A stretch of DNA of 64,000 nt. Source: Acidobacteriota bacterium (GTDB lineage: Bacteria > Acidobacteriota > Blastocatellia > Pyrinomonadales > Pyrinomonadaceae). Location of the stretch: assembly GCA_023389035.1 (NCBI GenBank), contig JAEWFC010000031.1:62001-126000 (forward strand). Reading direction: 5' to 3'. Each line of letters starts with the position of its first letter. The stretch's first letter is position 1. This document shows positions 42,055 to 50,902 of this stretch, one piece after another. The notes beneath the pieces were generated by a model. That model made no database searches, was not told the origin of the DNA, and was given only the letters and a program-made list of their open reading frames with translations. The translations under genes and the position numbers were made by a program.

Positions 42055-45000
42055 ATGCGATCTCATTTCCGACACTACTCTTATCAGTTCTCGATCGCCG
42101 TCGTCGCGATTGCTCTGTCTGCAGTAGCATTTGTCGCTACTGCCGCTGCACAGGACGATAAAGCTTCTTTGAAGGCAAGGGGCGAGGCTGAATACGCTGC
42201 AGCTCGCGAACTGCTCGAATCGGAGACTACTGAAGGTGCCGCCGCGGCTTTACCAAAGTTTCTTGCGGCCGCTGAGTTGTTTAAACAAGCCGACGCTGTA
42301 CCCGAACAAGCAGAATCGCTTTTATTAGCGGGCCGAAGCGCCGAGAACATGGGCGACCCCGACCGCGCGATCGAGCTTTATAACTCATCTCTTCCTGTAT
42401 ACAGGTCTGCGCAAGGTTATGAGGGTGAGGCGTTCGCATTGAACAATATCGCGACTATTCACTTCACACGCGGCGAGATCGCCCTCGCCGGGCCTATCTA
42501 TGAGCAAGCGGAAAAGATAGTAACGGAGCATTCCGTCGCGACAGTCGAGGCCATGGTTACAGGCAACCTGGGTGCTTATTACGACGCGATCGGAGAAAAA
42601 GAAAAGGCAGTTAAGATGTACCGGCGTTCCACCGACGCCGCGAGGGCTATCGGTGACCGCAATGCTGAAGCGTACGGGCTCAACTATCTCGGCAAAGTGC
42701 AAAACGATCTTGGGGCTCGCCGCAGTGCCATCGAGTTTTACGAAGCTGCACTAGATATCGCTCGCGAACTGGAGATAGTCGATCTCGAGCTAAATGTACT
42801 GAACAACATCGGGACGGTCTGGCATTATCTCGGGGATAACGTTAAGGCCCTCGAATATTACCGCCAATCGCTCAAAAAGATAGAGGAATCGGGCTTGGAT
42901 CGCCAACTTTCTCTGGTCCTCAATAACATCGGAAAATCGCACGACGCGCTCGGGAACAAACAGGAAGCCTTGGAGCATTTTGCGAAAGCGTTTCCGTTGG
43001 CGGTGAAGAACAACGATCGAGGCTTACAAGCGGTAATTCTGATCAACAACGGAAACGTTTTCTTTTCCTTGAAAGAGATCGAACGCGCAAAGACGGACTA
43101 CGACAAAGCTCTATCGCTTGCCCGTTCCGTGGGTGATCGCGGGCGAGAGGCGATAATACTCCTAGCCATTGGTAATGTTCATCAGGAACGAGAAGACTAT
43201 GAGCAGGCGATCAAGTCCTTCCTAGCCGCCTTAGAGCTCGCCGAGATCACTCTGGATGTAACACTCGGTGCAACCATCCTGAATAATCTGGGCCTTATTT
43301 ATATCGACGCGGGCGATACGAAGAGTGCACGCGAGATCTTTGACAAGGCTCTTCCGATCACGCGTGAAACCGGAAATCGCGAGCTTGAAGCACGCGTTCT
43401 GAACAACATCGGCCAGGCGTACGCTCATGACGGTGACGCCCGGAAAGCAGTGGAGTTTTACGTTAATTCACTTGCGGTCTCCCGCAGCATTTCAGACAAC
43501 AGCGGCGAAGCGGGCAGCCTCGCAAACCTCATGTACAGCTGGGATAGCCTCAAAAACCGCAACGTCGCTATTTTCTTTGGAAAGCAGTCGGTCAATGTTT
43601 ACCAGTCGCAGCGCGGCAGGATAACAGGTCTCGATACCGCGGTACAGCGGTCTTATCTCGATTCAGTCGCACCGACATATCGTAAGCTTGCAGCATTGCT
43701 GATCGCCGCCGGCCGAATTGCCGAGGCTGAGCAGATCCTGACAATGCTCAAAAAAGAGGAGTTGATCGATTTTTCGACCCGCGACGACCGCGTCTCACGC
43801 GATCTGCTCGGTTCTGTCGCTCTTTCCGCTGACGAAAAAGCCGCCATCGGGCGCTACAGTGCCCTGGCTGACAAAATGACATCGATCGGTGCCGAGTTTG
43901 CCGCCTTAGACGAAGAGCGACGCAGCGTACCCGCAAGCGAATTCTCAAAAAAGGCACGCTATGACGAGCTTCGCACTCAGCTTTCTGACGCCACGGCAGC
44001 GTTCGAAAAGTTCCTGGAAGACCTAAAGATCCGATACGGCCAGCGTGACGCACGCGTCGTGCAGGCTGACAGCGGCCTGCAGCGTACGCTCGACCGTTTA
44101 AAAGCGCATCGCACAGCCGCCGTCACGACGATACTTGGCGAAAAGGGCATTCATCTCATCGTCACCACGAGCAAGACGCAGCGGGCACACTATATCGAGA
44201 TCGAAGAGGAAAAGGTAGGAAAGCTGATCGCTGATCTCCGCGCGGTGCTGACCAGTCCGCGGTTCGACCCGCGACCTGCGTCGAGTGCGGTTTATGACCT
44301 TCTGGTCAAACCGATCGAAGGCGATCTCGCCGGGATCCGTGCTGATACCATCGTTTGGAGCCTGGACGGAGCACTTCGATACATTCCCCCTGCGGTGTTG
44401 TGGACCAAAGAAAAGGGCTATTTAGCCGAACGTTTTGCCAACGTTGTCGTGAGTCTCGCGAGCCGCGAAACGCTGGCTTTACCGGCCGGTGCGGGCAAAG
44501 ACTGGTCTGTCCTGGGCGTTGGTGTTTCAAAAGCCACAGAAGGATTTGACCCGCTTTTTGCGGTTCCCGACGAACTCGGTTGCATTGTCGCCGATCCGGC
44601 TACGCGAACGGCCAGCAAGCAGTGTCCGACAGGGGTCTTGCCCGGTAAGCAACTGCTCGATGAGACGTTTACCCTAGCTGGTTTCGAGTCAGAGCTCGGC
44701 CGCTATCCGGTGGTACATATTGCCAGCCATTTTCAGCTCACACCCGGCGATGACAAGAATTCGTTTCTTTTGTTAGGAGGCGGGAGCGATCGCAAATTTA
44801 CGATCGACCGGCTGCGGAACCAGTCTTTGACCGATGTCGACCTGATCGTGCTTTCAGCCTGTAATACCGCGACGCCCGGCGGAGCTCGGTCGAACGGCAT
44901 CGAGATAGAAGGATTTGGTTCGATCGCCCATGAGGCTGGTGCAAAGTCGGTCATAGCAACGCTGTGGTCCGTGTTCGACACGTCAACAAAAGACGTTATG

Positions 45001-45243
45001 GTCGAATTTTATAGGATCTATGGTGAAGGAAAGGTCACCAAGGCTGAGGCTCTGCGACGCGCTCAGATAACTGTTATGAACGGGAAATATGCTCCTTCAG
45101 AAGGGGCGGCAAAGCGAAGCTCTGACATTATCGTGTTCGAAGACGATGAAAATGAGAGATCGCCATTCACACCTGATCCAAAGGCTCCGTTCGCTCATCC
45201 ATATTACTGGTCACCGTTCCTGCTGATGGGGAATTGGCGGTAG
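42055..45243 (+). CDS. Exported TPR-CHAT protein (caspase-like CHAT peptidase)
   Basis: 1062 residues from the ATG at 42055, which gives a signal peptide (SIAVVAIALSAVAFVATAAAQ); the longer frame begins with TTG inside the previous gene. Ten or more TPR units cover about 35-520 (ALEYYRQSLKKIEESGLDRQLSLVLNNIGKSHDALGNKQ is one, in pieces). The CHAT domain (about 690-1060) has its catalytic His in IASHFQLTPGDD and Cys in VLSACNTATPGG. CHAT proteases are relatives of separase and caspases; a CRISPR-linked TPR-CHAT is known. Here the signal peptide puts it outside. The stop of the caspase gene is 11 bases upstream, so the two are likely cotranscribed. TPRs probably bind a partner that controls the peptidase. 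Confidence 0.9.
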   Translation: MRSHFRHYSYQFSIAVVAIALSAVAFVATAAAQDDKASLKARGEAEYAAARELLESETTEGAAAALPKFLAAAELFKQADAVPEQAESLLLAGRSAENMGDPDRAIELYNSSLPVYRSAQGYEGEAFALNNIATIHFTRGEIALAGPIYEQAEKIVTEHSVATVEAMVTGNLGAYYDAIGEKEKAVKMYRRSTDAARAIGDRNAEAYGLNYLGKVQNDLGARRSAIEFYEAALDIARELEIVDLELNVLNNIGTVWHYLGDNVKALEYYRQSLKKIEESGLDRQLSLVLNNIGKSHDALGNKQEALEHFAKAFPLAVKNNDRGLQAVILINNGNVFFSLKEIERAKTDYDKALSLARSVGDRGREAIILLAIGNVHQEREDYEQAIKSFLAALELAEITLDVTLGATILNNLGLIYIDAGDTKSAREIFDKALPITRETGNRELEARVLNNIGQAYAHDGDARKAVEFYVNSLAVSRSISDNSGEAGSLANLMYSWDSLKNRNVAIFFGKQSVNVYQSQRGRITGLDTAVQRSYLDSVAPTYRKLAALLIAAGRIAEAEQILTMLKKEELIDFSTRDDRVSRDLLGSVALSADEKAAIGRYSALADKMTSIGAEFAALDEERRSVPASEFSKKARYDELRTQLSDATAAFEKFLEDLKIRYGQRDARVVQADSGLQRTLDRLKAHRTAAVTTILGEKGIHLIVTTSKTQRAHYIEIEEEKVGKLIADLRAVLTSPRFDPRPASSAVYDLLVKPIEGDLAGIRADTIVWSLDGALRYIPPAVLWTKEKGYLAERFANVVVSLASRETLALPAGAGKDWSVLGVGVSKATEGFDPLFAVPDELGCIVADPATRTASKQCPTGVLPGKQLLDETFTLAGFESELGRYPVVHIASHFQLTPGDDKNSFLLLGGGSDRKFTIDRLRNQSLTDVDLIVLSACNTATPGGARSNGIEIEGFGSIAHEAGAKSVIATLWSVFDTSTKDVMVEFYRIYGEGKVTKAEALRRAQITVMNGKYAPSEGAAKRSSDIIVFEDDENERSPFTPDPKAPFAHPYYWSPFLLMGNWR

Positions 45244-45419
45244 AACGGCCCGGTAAACCGATAAAGTCAAAAATTACTTCGAAAATGCTTGGATTTTCTG
45301 TTGTCACCGCAGTTTAAATTGTATGATTCTCGTGAATGGCCGTTTGAAAGTTTCCTTCGCGTTTTGGGGGACAATCGTCGAACGGCCGTCACTACAATAC
45401 AGACGGCTGAGGCAACCCA

Positions 45420-47267
45420 TTGAAACCTACCGACATTAGCGATCCGGAATATTTCCACAAAGTCGTTGACTGCCAATATGCATGCCCGGCACATACCCCT
45501 GTGCCCGAGTATATTCGCCTGATAGCTGAGGGCAGGTATACCGAGGCGTACATGATCAACTGGGATTCGAACGTGTTCCCGGGGATATTAGGACGCACCT
45601 GCGACCGACCGTGCGAACCGGCTTGCCGACGCGGGCGTTTGGCGGAAGAGGAGCCCGTCGCGATCTGTCGACTAAAGCGCGTGGCTGCAGACAATAAGGG
45701 CGAGGTAAAAGAACTGATGCCCCGCGGGCCATTCCCGTCAAATGGCAAGAAGATCGCCTTGATAGGTGCCGGTCCCGCGTCGCTGACCGTCGCCCGTGAC
45801 CTTGCTCCTTTGGGTTACGAGCTGCATCTTTTCGACGAGCAAATAAAGGCAGGCGGCTTTATGCGTTCGCAGATACCGGCATTCAGGCTCCCGGAGACCG
45901 TGCTCGAAGAAGAGGTCGATTACATCCTCGATCTTGGCATCCATTCCCATTTCAAACATTACGTCTCGAGCCTGCGTGAGGTACTGGAACAGGATTACGA
46001 TGCGGTTTTCGTAGGAACGGGAGCACCTCGCGGCCGCGATCTGCCCAAATTGCCGGGCCGGCAGGAGGGTGACGCAAATATTCACATCGGTATCAATTGG
46101 CTCGGCAGCGTCGCTTTTGAGCACACGCATTCGATCGGCAAACGCGTTATCGTGCTTGGCGGCGGGAACACCGCGATGGACTGCTGCCGCACGGCTCGGC
46201 GTCTGGGCGGTGAGGACGTGAAGGTCATTGTCCGCTCACCATTCGCCACGATGAAGGCCAGTCCTTGGGAAAAGGAAGACGCGATGCACGAGGACATCCC
46301 GATCATCGACAACCACGTGCCCAAGTCCTTTGTGATCGAAAACGGGAAGCTCGCCGGTATGACCTTCGAAAAGGTCGAGGCCGTTTATGATGACAATGGC
46401 AAGCGTTCACTCGTCCCCACAGGCGAACCCGATGTGTTTTATCCGGCTGACGACGTTCTGATCGCGGTCGGTCAAGAGAATGCGTTCCCATGGATCGAGC
46501 GGGACTTGGGGCTTGAATTCGATGAATGGGAAATGCCTGTCGTCGATAAGGTTACGTTCAGATCGACGCATCCGAAGGTATTTTTCGGCGGTGACGCGGC
46601 TTTCGGGCCGGAGAATGTCATCACGGCGGTCGCCCATGGCCATCAGGCGGCCGTCTCGATAGACCTTGTGTGCAAAGGCGAAGAGATCACTAAGCGCCTG
46701 CCGCCGTTCGTCAATCTTGTCTCGCAAAAGATGGGCATCCACGAATGGGCGTACGATAGCGAGGTCGACCATGATCCGCGATACGTCGTGCCCCAGGCAC
46801 CGAAATCCCTCACGCTCAAAGATCGCAAAAAGGAGGTCGAGCTCGGTTTCGACCGGCTGACCGGTTACGAAGAGGCACAGCGATGTCTCAACTGCGACGT
46901 GCAGACCGTCTTTGACGCACCCAAGTGCATCGAGTGCGACGCGTGCGTCGACATCTGCCCGACCAGCTGCATCACATTCACAGAGAACGGCGAAGAAACC
47001 GACCTAAGGCAGCGGACAAAGGTTCCCGCTCTCAACCTAACGCAGGAGCTTTACGTCTCGGGCCCGGTTCCGCAAACCGCCCGCATAATGGCAAAGGACG
47101 AGGACGTCTGCCTTCACTGTGGCCTATGTGCCGAACGCTGCCCGACCGCCGCCTGGGACATGCAGGCCTTCTGGTACAACGTCACCAAAGCCGGGAACAA
47201 AAAGTACGGCCCTACCGTCATCGGCAGCCTAGTCCAGATCGAAAGGAATGGAAATGGTGCAGGATAG
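45420..47267 (+). CDS. FAD/NAD(P)-binding oxidoreductase with GltD-like core and two ferredoxin-type clusters
   Basis: 615 residues. TTG start with GAGG seven bases upstream; no ATG is available nearby. N-terminal Fe-S binding helical domain (CQYACPAHTPV ... GRTCDRPCEPACRRG), then FAD domain IALIGAGPASLTVA (about 112), NAD(P) domain VIVLGGGNTAMDCCRTA (about 245), and at the C-terminus two [4Fe-4S] motifs CIECDACVDIC and CLHCGLCAERC. This is the layout of glutamate synthase small subunit-like flavoproteins that pass electrons between NAD(P)H and ferredoxin. The korAB genes downstream make a 2-oxoacid oxidation/reduction couple plausible, with this protein recycling ferredoxin. Not glutamate synthase itself, as no large subunit is near. 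Confidence 0.88.
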   Translation: MKPTDISDPEYFHKVVDCQYACPAHTPVPEYIRLIAEGRYTEAYMINWDSNVFPGILGRTCDRPCEPACRRGRLAEEEPVAICRLKRVAADNKGEVKELMPRGPFPSNGKKIALIGAGPASLTVARDLAPLGYELHLFDEQIKAGGFMRSQIPAFRLPETVLEEEVDYILDLGIHSHFKHYVSSLREVLEQDYDAVFVGTGAPRGRDLPKLPGRQEGDANIHIGINWLGSVAFEHTHSIGKRVIVLGGGNTAMDCCRTARRLGGEDVKVIVRSPFATMKASPWEKEDAMHEDIPIIDNHVPKSFVIENGKLAGMTFEKVEAVYDDNGKRSLVPTGEPDVFYPADDVLIAVGQENAFPWIERDLGLEFDEWEMPVVDKVTFRSTHPKVFFGGDAAFGPENVITAVAHGHQAAVSIDLVCKGEEITKRLPPFVNLVSQKMGIHEWAYDSEVDHDPRYVVPQAPKSLTLKDRKKEVELGFDRLTGYEEAQRCLNCDVQTVFDAPKCIECDACVDICPTSCITFTENGEETDLRQRTKVPALNLTQELYVSGPVPQTARIMAKDEDVCLHCGLCAERCPTAAWDMQAFWYNVTKAGNKKYGPTVIGSLVQIERNGNGAG

Positions 47268-47289
47268 TTTGCATGATTGATCAACCGGG

Positions 47290-47760
47290 ATGAAACGGCA
47301 TTTACACATCCTCGGACCATACATTACTGCGGTCGCACTCGCGCACCTATGTCTGTATATCCTCTTAAGGGGGTATCGGGACGAAGCCGGGTGGCTATTT
47401 TATTTCGATACCCGGATCGGATTCTTCTTTATTGAAACTCTGTTCCAACATTCGGAAGGTAAGCCACCGGCTCTAACCGCATGGTTGTCTGAACTTTACG
47501 GCCTTATACTTGGCGTCTCAATACTCTTAGGTCGAAATCTAGTGAAGGTTTATGCCGTTGTCGAATCCCTTCTATCGATCCCATATGTACTTTTCTTTGT
47601 GTTGGTTATTGCAGTCGGAATGAGCGCCAATCATGGTTTCTCGCCCGAAGAACTTATCGTGCCGACACTGACGGTCGTTTTTGCTCGCGTGGTTCCACTC
47701 GGCTACGCGTATTGGATTTTATTCCGGTCAGGAAAAGAGAGTGAACTTTCTATCGCATAG
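47290..47760 (+). CDS. Small integral membrane protein (156 aa)
   Basis: I do not recognise the family. About four hydrophobic helices: residues 7-26 (ILGPYITAVALAHLCLYILL), 62-82 (TAWLSELYGLILGVSILLG), 90-112 (VVESLLSIPYVLFFVLVIAVGM) and 127-147. ATG start with CGGGATG, 22 bases after the oxidoreductase stop. It is AT-richer than its neighbours, so it may be a later arrival. A role with the upstream oxidoreductase is only suggested by position. Confidence 0.6.
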   Translation: MKRHLHILGPYITAVALAHLCLYILLRGYRDEAGWLFYFDTRIGFFFIETLFQHSEGKPPALTAWLSELYGLILGVSILLGRNLVKVYAVVESLLSIPYVLFFVLVIAVGMSANHGFSPEELIVPTLTVVFARVVPLGYAYWILFRSGKESELSIA

Positions 47761-47861
47761 CGGAATTATTCGGTGGCAAGTCAAGGATTCACCACAAACT
47801 CGGGAAATGTCCGGTTATCGAATAACCATTGCACCAAATAAGGATTTTGGACTAATACCCG

Positions 47862-48218
47862 ATGCCAAACGATAGAGTTTTCAACATGAGTTTCGCTGGT
47901 GTTTATCCGCATTATGTGGCGAAGGCGGAAAAGAAGGGGCGGACGAAGGGCGAGGTCGATGAGTGTATTCGTTGGCTGACGGGTTACACGCAGAAGGGGC
48001 TCGAGAAGGTGATCGAGAAGAAGATCAGCTTTCGTGAATTCTTTGATAAGGCTCCGAAGTTGAACCCGAATGCCTCGATGATCAAAGGAGTCGTTTGCGG
48101 CATCCGCGTCGAAGACATCGAAGACCCGCTAATGCAAAAGATCCGCTGGCTCGACAAGCTCATTGACGAGCTCGCAAAAGGCAAGAAGATGGAAAAGATA
48201 CTGCGTACGCCGGAATGA
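47862..48218 (+). CDS. DUF2200 family protein
   Basis: 118 residues, the normal family length. It opens with VFNMSFAGVYPHYVAKAEKKGRTKGEVDECIRWLTGY in pieces and has the conserved core FREFFDKAPKLNPNASMIKGVVCGIRVEDIEDPLMQKIRWLDKLIDELAKGKKMEKIL in pieces. The protein is soluble and helical, with no signal or catalytic motif of known function. Such genes occur widely and singly; homologues are annotated as DUF2200, of unknown role. It is convergent with the PPOX gene, with a short palindrome (48225-48236, TGACAGCTGTCA) between the stops. Confidence 0.88.
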   Translation: MPNDRVFNMSFAGVYPHYVAKAEKKGRTKGEVDECIRWLTGYTQKGLEKVIEKKISFREFFDKAPKLNPNASMIKGVVCGIRVEDIEDPLMQKIRWLDKLIDELAKGKKMEKILRTPE

Positions 48219-48233
48219 TCACGGTGACAGCTG

Positions 48234-48725
48234 TCAAAAAGCGTTGCCACTGCGGGGAACGGGCTGAGCGCCGGCGGCGGTACGCTCGACGATCACGGAA
48301 CGGCGTCCGGTTTCGCGGGTCGGTTCGAGCCGCAGCACCACTTCGCGATTTTCACGTATCCAGTTATCGACCCACCGGATGCTTAAAGCGGGCGAAAGTG
48401 TTGGGTTCGTCTCACGAATAAGTTTGATCGCATGTTCGCGTTCCGTCGGATCGGTGACCTGCTTCGCGATGCCCTGGACGATAACGCTTTGCCAGTCCGT
48501 CTTGTCCTTGACGATCTCGACCTGCAGGCAAATATTCGGGTTCTGTTCGATTATCTCCACCTTTTTGCCGAGGGTGGTATAGATATAGATCACGTCATTA
48601 TCAACGACGTAGTTGACCGGTATCACATAAGGGATATTTGACTCGGCGCAGCCAAGATGGCCGTACCCGACATGCTGCAGCAGATCGGCCATCTCGCGAG
48701 CGTCCATATCATCGACTTGGATCAT
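48234..48725 (-). CDS. Pyridoxamine 5'-phosphate oxidase-like FMN-binding protein
   Basis: 163 residues from the ATG at 48723-48725 (MIQVDDMDAREMADLL); an upstream frame adds an unlikely extension. The fold is a split barrel of the PPOX/NimA type: YGHLGCAESNIPYVIPVNYVVDNDVIYIYT, in pieces, covers the start of the barrel, with a strand pattern matching flavin-reductase-like proteins. It would bind FMN and reduce small nitro or quinone-like compounds, or act as a haem-free stress factor. The substrate cannot be named. It stands alone on the minus strand, between DUF2200 and korA. Confidence 0.85.
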   Translation of the reverse strand: MIQVDDMDAREMADLLQHVGYGHLGCAESNIPYVIPVNYVVDNDVIYIYTTLGKKVEIIEQNPNICLQVEIVKDKTDWQSVIVQGIAKQVTDPTEREHAIKLIRETNPTLSPALSIRWVDNWIRENREVVLRLEPTRETGRRSVIVERTAAGAQPVPRSGNAF

Positions 48726-48885
48726 GGTTTGCCGCCTCACAGATAATAGCAACGGAACGTGTAAGTAAATTATACGGCAACTCGAACTATGTTGCATTCG
48801 GTGGTACTCAGGACAATAATTAGCTATCGCTCTTCGTGGGCGTGACTGTCGTCAGAGCGTCAAGGGAGCTCGCGGCGTAACTAGT

Positions 48886-50865
48886 ATGAAGATCAACGAT
48901 TTTGTGGTTCGATTCGCGAACGTCAATGGGACCGGCTCCGCGTCGGCAAATGCCCTTTTTACAAAGGCGGTTTTCCGTATGGGTGTGCCGGTTACGCCGA
49001 AGAACATCTTTCCGTCAAACATTCAGGGGCTGCCGACGTGGTACGAGGTGCGTGTCTCTGAAAAGGGCTACCTCGGTCGCCGCGAGGGCCTGGACCTGAT
49101 GGTCTCGGTGAATCCTCAGTCGATGAAAAAAGACTACGCGGATGTGCGTGAGGGCGGCTACTTTGTCTACGACAATACCAAGCCCCTGCCGCCGGGCTAC
49201 GATCGCACCGATATCACACATCTTGGCATTCCGATGACCGCCCTGTGTAATGCGGAGTATACGGATGCCCGTCAGCGGCAGCTATTCAAGAACATTGTTT
49301 ATATCGGTGCTCTCGCGACGCTTTTCGATATCGAATTCTCTGTGCTTGAATCCCTGATCGGTGAGCAATTCAAAGGCAAAGAAAAGCTGATCGCACCGAA
49401 CATCAAAGCCCTGAACCTTGGCGTAACCTACGTTAAGGAGAACTTTGAAGCTCCGTTCGACCTGCGTGTCGAACGCCGCGATCTGCTCGGGGATAAGATC
49501 TTGTACAGCGGAAACTCCGCCTGCGGCCTCGGGGCGATCTATGCCGGTGCGACCGTCGCCGCATGGTATCCGATCACGCCTTCGACATCGGTAGTCGACG
49601 CGTTCGCTAAGTATGCCTTCAAATACCGCGTGGACGCAGAAACCGGCAAGAACAACTATGCGATCGTGCAGGCCGAGGACGAACTGGCTGCGATAGGCAT
49701 GGTCATGGGTGCCTGTTGGAACGGCGCGCGGGCATTTACGGCGACCAGCGGCCCGGGCGTTTCGTTGATGAATGAGTTCCTCGGCTTGGGTTATTTTGCT
49801 GAGGTTCCGACAGTACTGATCGACGTTCAACGCACCGGCCCTTCGACAGGAATGCCCACGCGAACGCAGCAATCGGACCTATTGTTGGCAGCATATGCAT
49901 CGCACGGTGATACAAAGCATCCGCTGCTCTTTCCCGCATCACCGAAAGAATGCTTTGAGATGACCGCGGACGCCTTTGACCTGACGGAGCGCCTGCAGAC
50001 ACCTGTCATCGTGATGACCGACCTTGACCTCGGCATGAACGACCACGTGACCGACCCGCTGACCTGGGACGATGCCCGCGAGTACGATCGCGGTAAGATC
50101 TTGACGGCAGAACAGTTGGACTTTCTGACCAAGTCTATCGATCGAATGCAGGCAGCCGTCGACGAGCACCAACCGGTGACGAACGGGAACGGAGATGGCA
50201 GCGGTGATCTTGGCTCGACACTTTCTGAACTGGACGCTCAGCCACACGGCGATCATTCGATGACGCAGCCGCTTGAGCAGTTCAAGGGTAAATGGGGCCG
50301 CTACCTCGACGTCGACGATGACGGAATTCCCTATCGCACGATCGCTGGAACGCACGCTACCAAGGGTGCTTTCGTCACCCGAGGGTCGTCGCGGGACGAA
50401 TACGGCGTTTATACCGAAGACGGCGAGGCCTACAAGCGAAACGTTGACCGTCTTGCGAAAAAGTGGGAAACGGCGAAAGAACTGGTGCCGCAGCCCGAAT
50501 TTATTGCCGCGGGAGAGCGCCTCGGGAGCCCAAACGTATGTAAGAAATCAACACAGGGCGTGATCTTTTTCGGGACCTCGACCTATGCAGCCGAAGAAGC
50601 CACTGAGCTTTTGGCGGCCGAGGGCATCGAGCTTGACGCGATGCGGGTCAGAGCCTTTCCGTTCGGAAAAGCGTTTAGCGAGTTCATCGATTCGCACGAG
50701 CGTATTTTCGTGATCGAACAAAATCGCGATGCACAATTCCGCAGCCTGATGATGATCGAACTTGGCGTGAACCCCGCGAAGCTCGTTTCAGTACTGAACT
50801 ATGACGGCATGCCGATCACGGCTGATAATATTTACCGGCAAATAAGGGCTTCGCTCGAAGGGTGA
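48886..50865 (+). CDS. korA: 2-oxoacid:ferredoxin oxidoreductase, fused gamma-alpha subunit
   Basis: 659 residues. The N-terminal gamma domain (about 1-195, VVRFANVNGTGSASANALFTKAVFRMG in pieces) precedes the alpha (pyrimidine-binding) domain (about 210-660), with YPITPSTS, VQAEDELAAIGMVMGA and ATSGPGVSLMNE. The fused gamma-alpha form is that of 2-oxoglutarate (KorA type) or of general 2-oxoacid enzymes in aerobes and microaerophiles. With KorB it decarboxylates 2-oxoglutarate to succinyl-CoA with reduction of ferredoxin. A poorly conserved Gly/Asp-rich linker (about 425-445, NGNGDGSGD) joins the last domain. ATG start; korB follows 37 bases later. Confidence 0.92.
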   Translation: MKINDFVVRFANVNGTGSASANALFTKAVFRMGVPVTPKNIFPSNIQGLPTWYEVRVSEKGYLGRREGLDLMVSVNPQSMKKDYADVREGGYFVYDNTKPLPPGYDRTDITHLGIPMTALCNAEYTDARQRQLFKNIVYIGALATLFDIEFSVLESLIGEQFKGKEKLIAPNIKALNLGVTYVKENFEAPFDLRVERRDLLGDKILYSGNSACGLGAIYAGATVAAWYPITPSTSVVDAFAKYAFKYRVDAETGKNNYAIVQAEDELAAIGMVMGACWNGARAFTATSGPGVSLMNEFLGLGYFAEVPTVLIDVQRTGPSTGMPTRTQQSDLLLAAYASHGDTKHPLLFPASPKECFEMTADAFDLTERLQTPVIVMTDLDLGMNDHVTDPLTWDDAREYDRGKILTAEQLDFLTKSIDRMQAAVDEHQPVTNGNGDGSGDLGSTLSELDAQPHGDHSMTQPLEQFKGKWGRYLDVDDDGIPYRTIAGTHATKGAFVTRGSSRDEYGVYTEDGEAYKRNVDRLAKKWETAKELVPQPEFIAAGERLGSPNVCKKSTQGVIFFGTSTYAAEEATELLAAEGIELDAMRVRAFPFGKAFSEFIDSHERIFVIEQNRDAQFRSLMMIELGVNPAKLVSVLNYDGMPITADNIYRQIRASLEG

Positions 50866-50902
50866 TCATTTCTCCGAAAACGTGAGTTAGTGAGTTTTTG
50901 TT

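Noticed and set aside
48225..48236. Palindrome TGACAGCTGTCA as terminator or operator
   Set aside because: It sits between convergent stop codons with no T-run and a single copy; too short to interpret.
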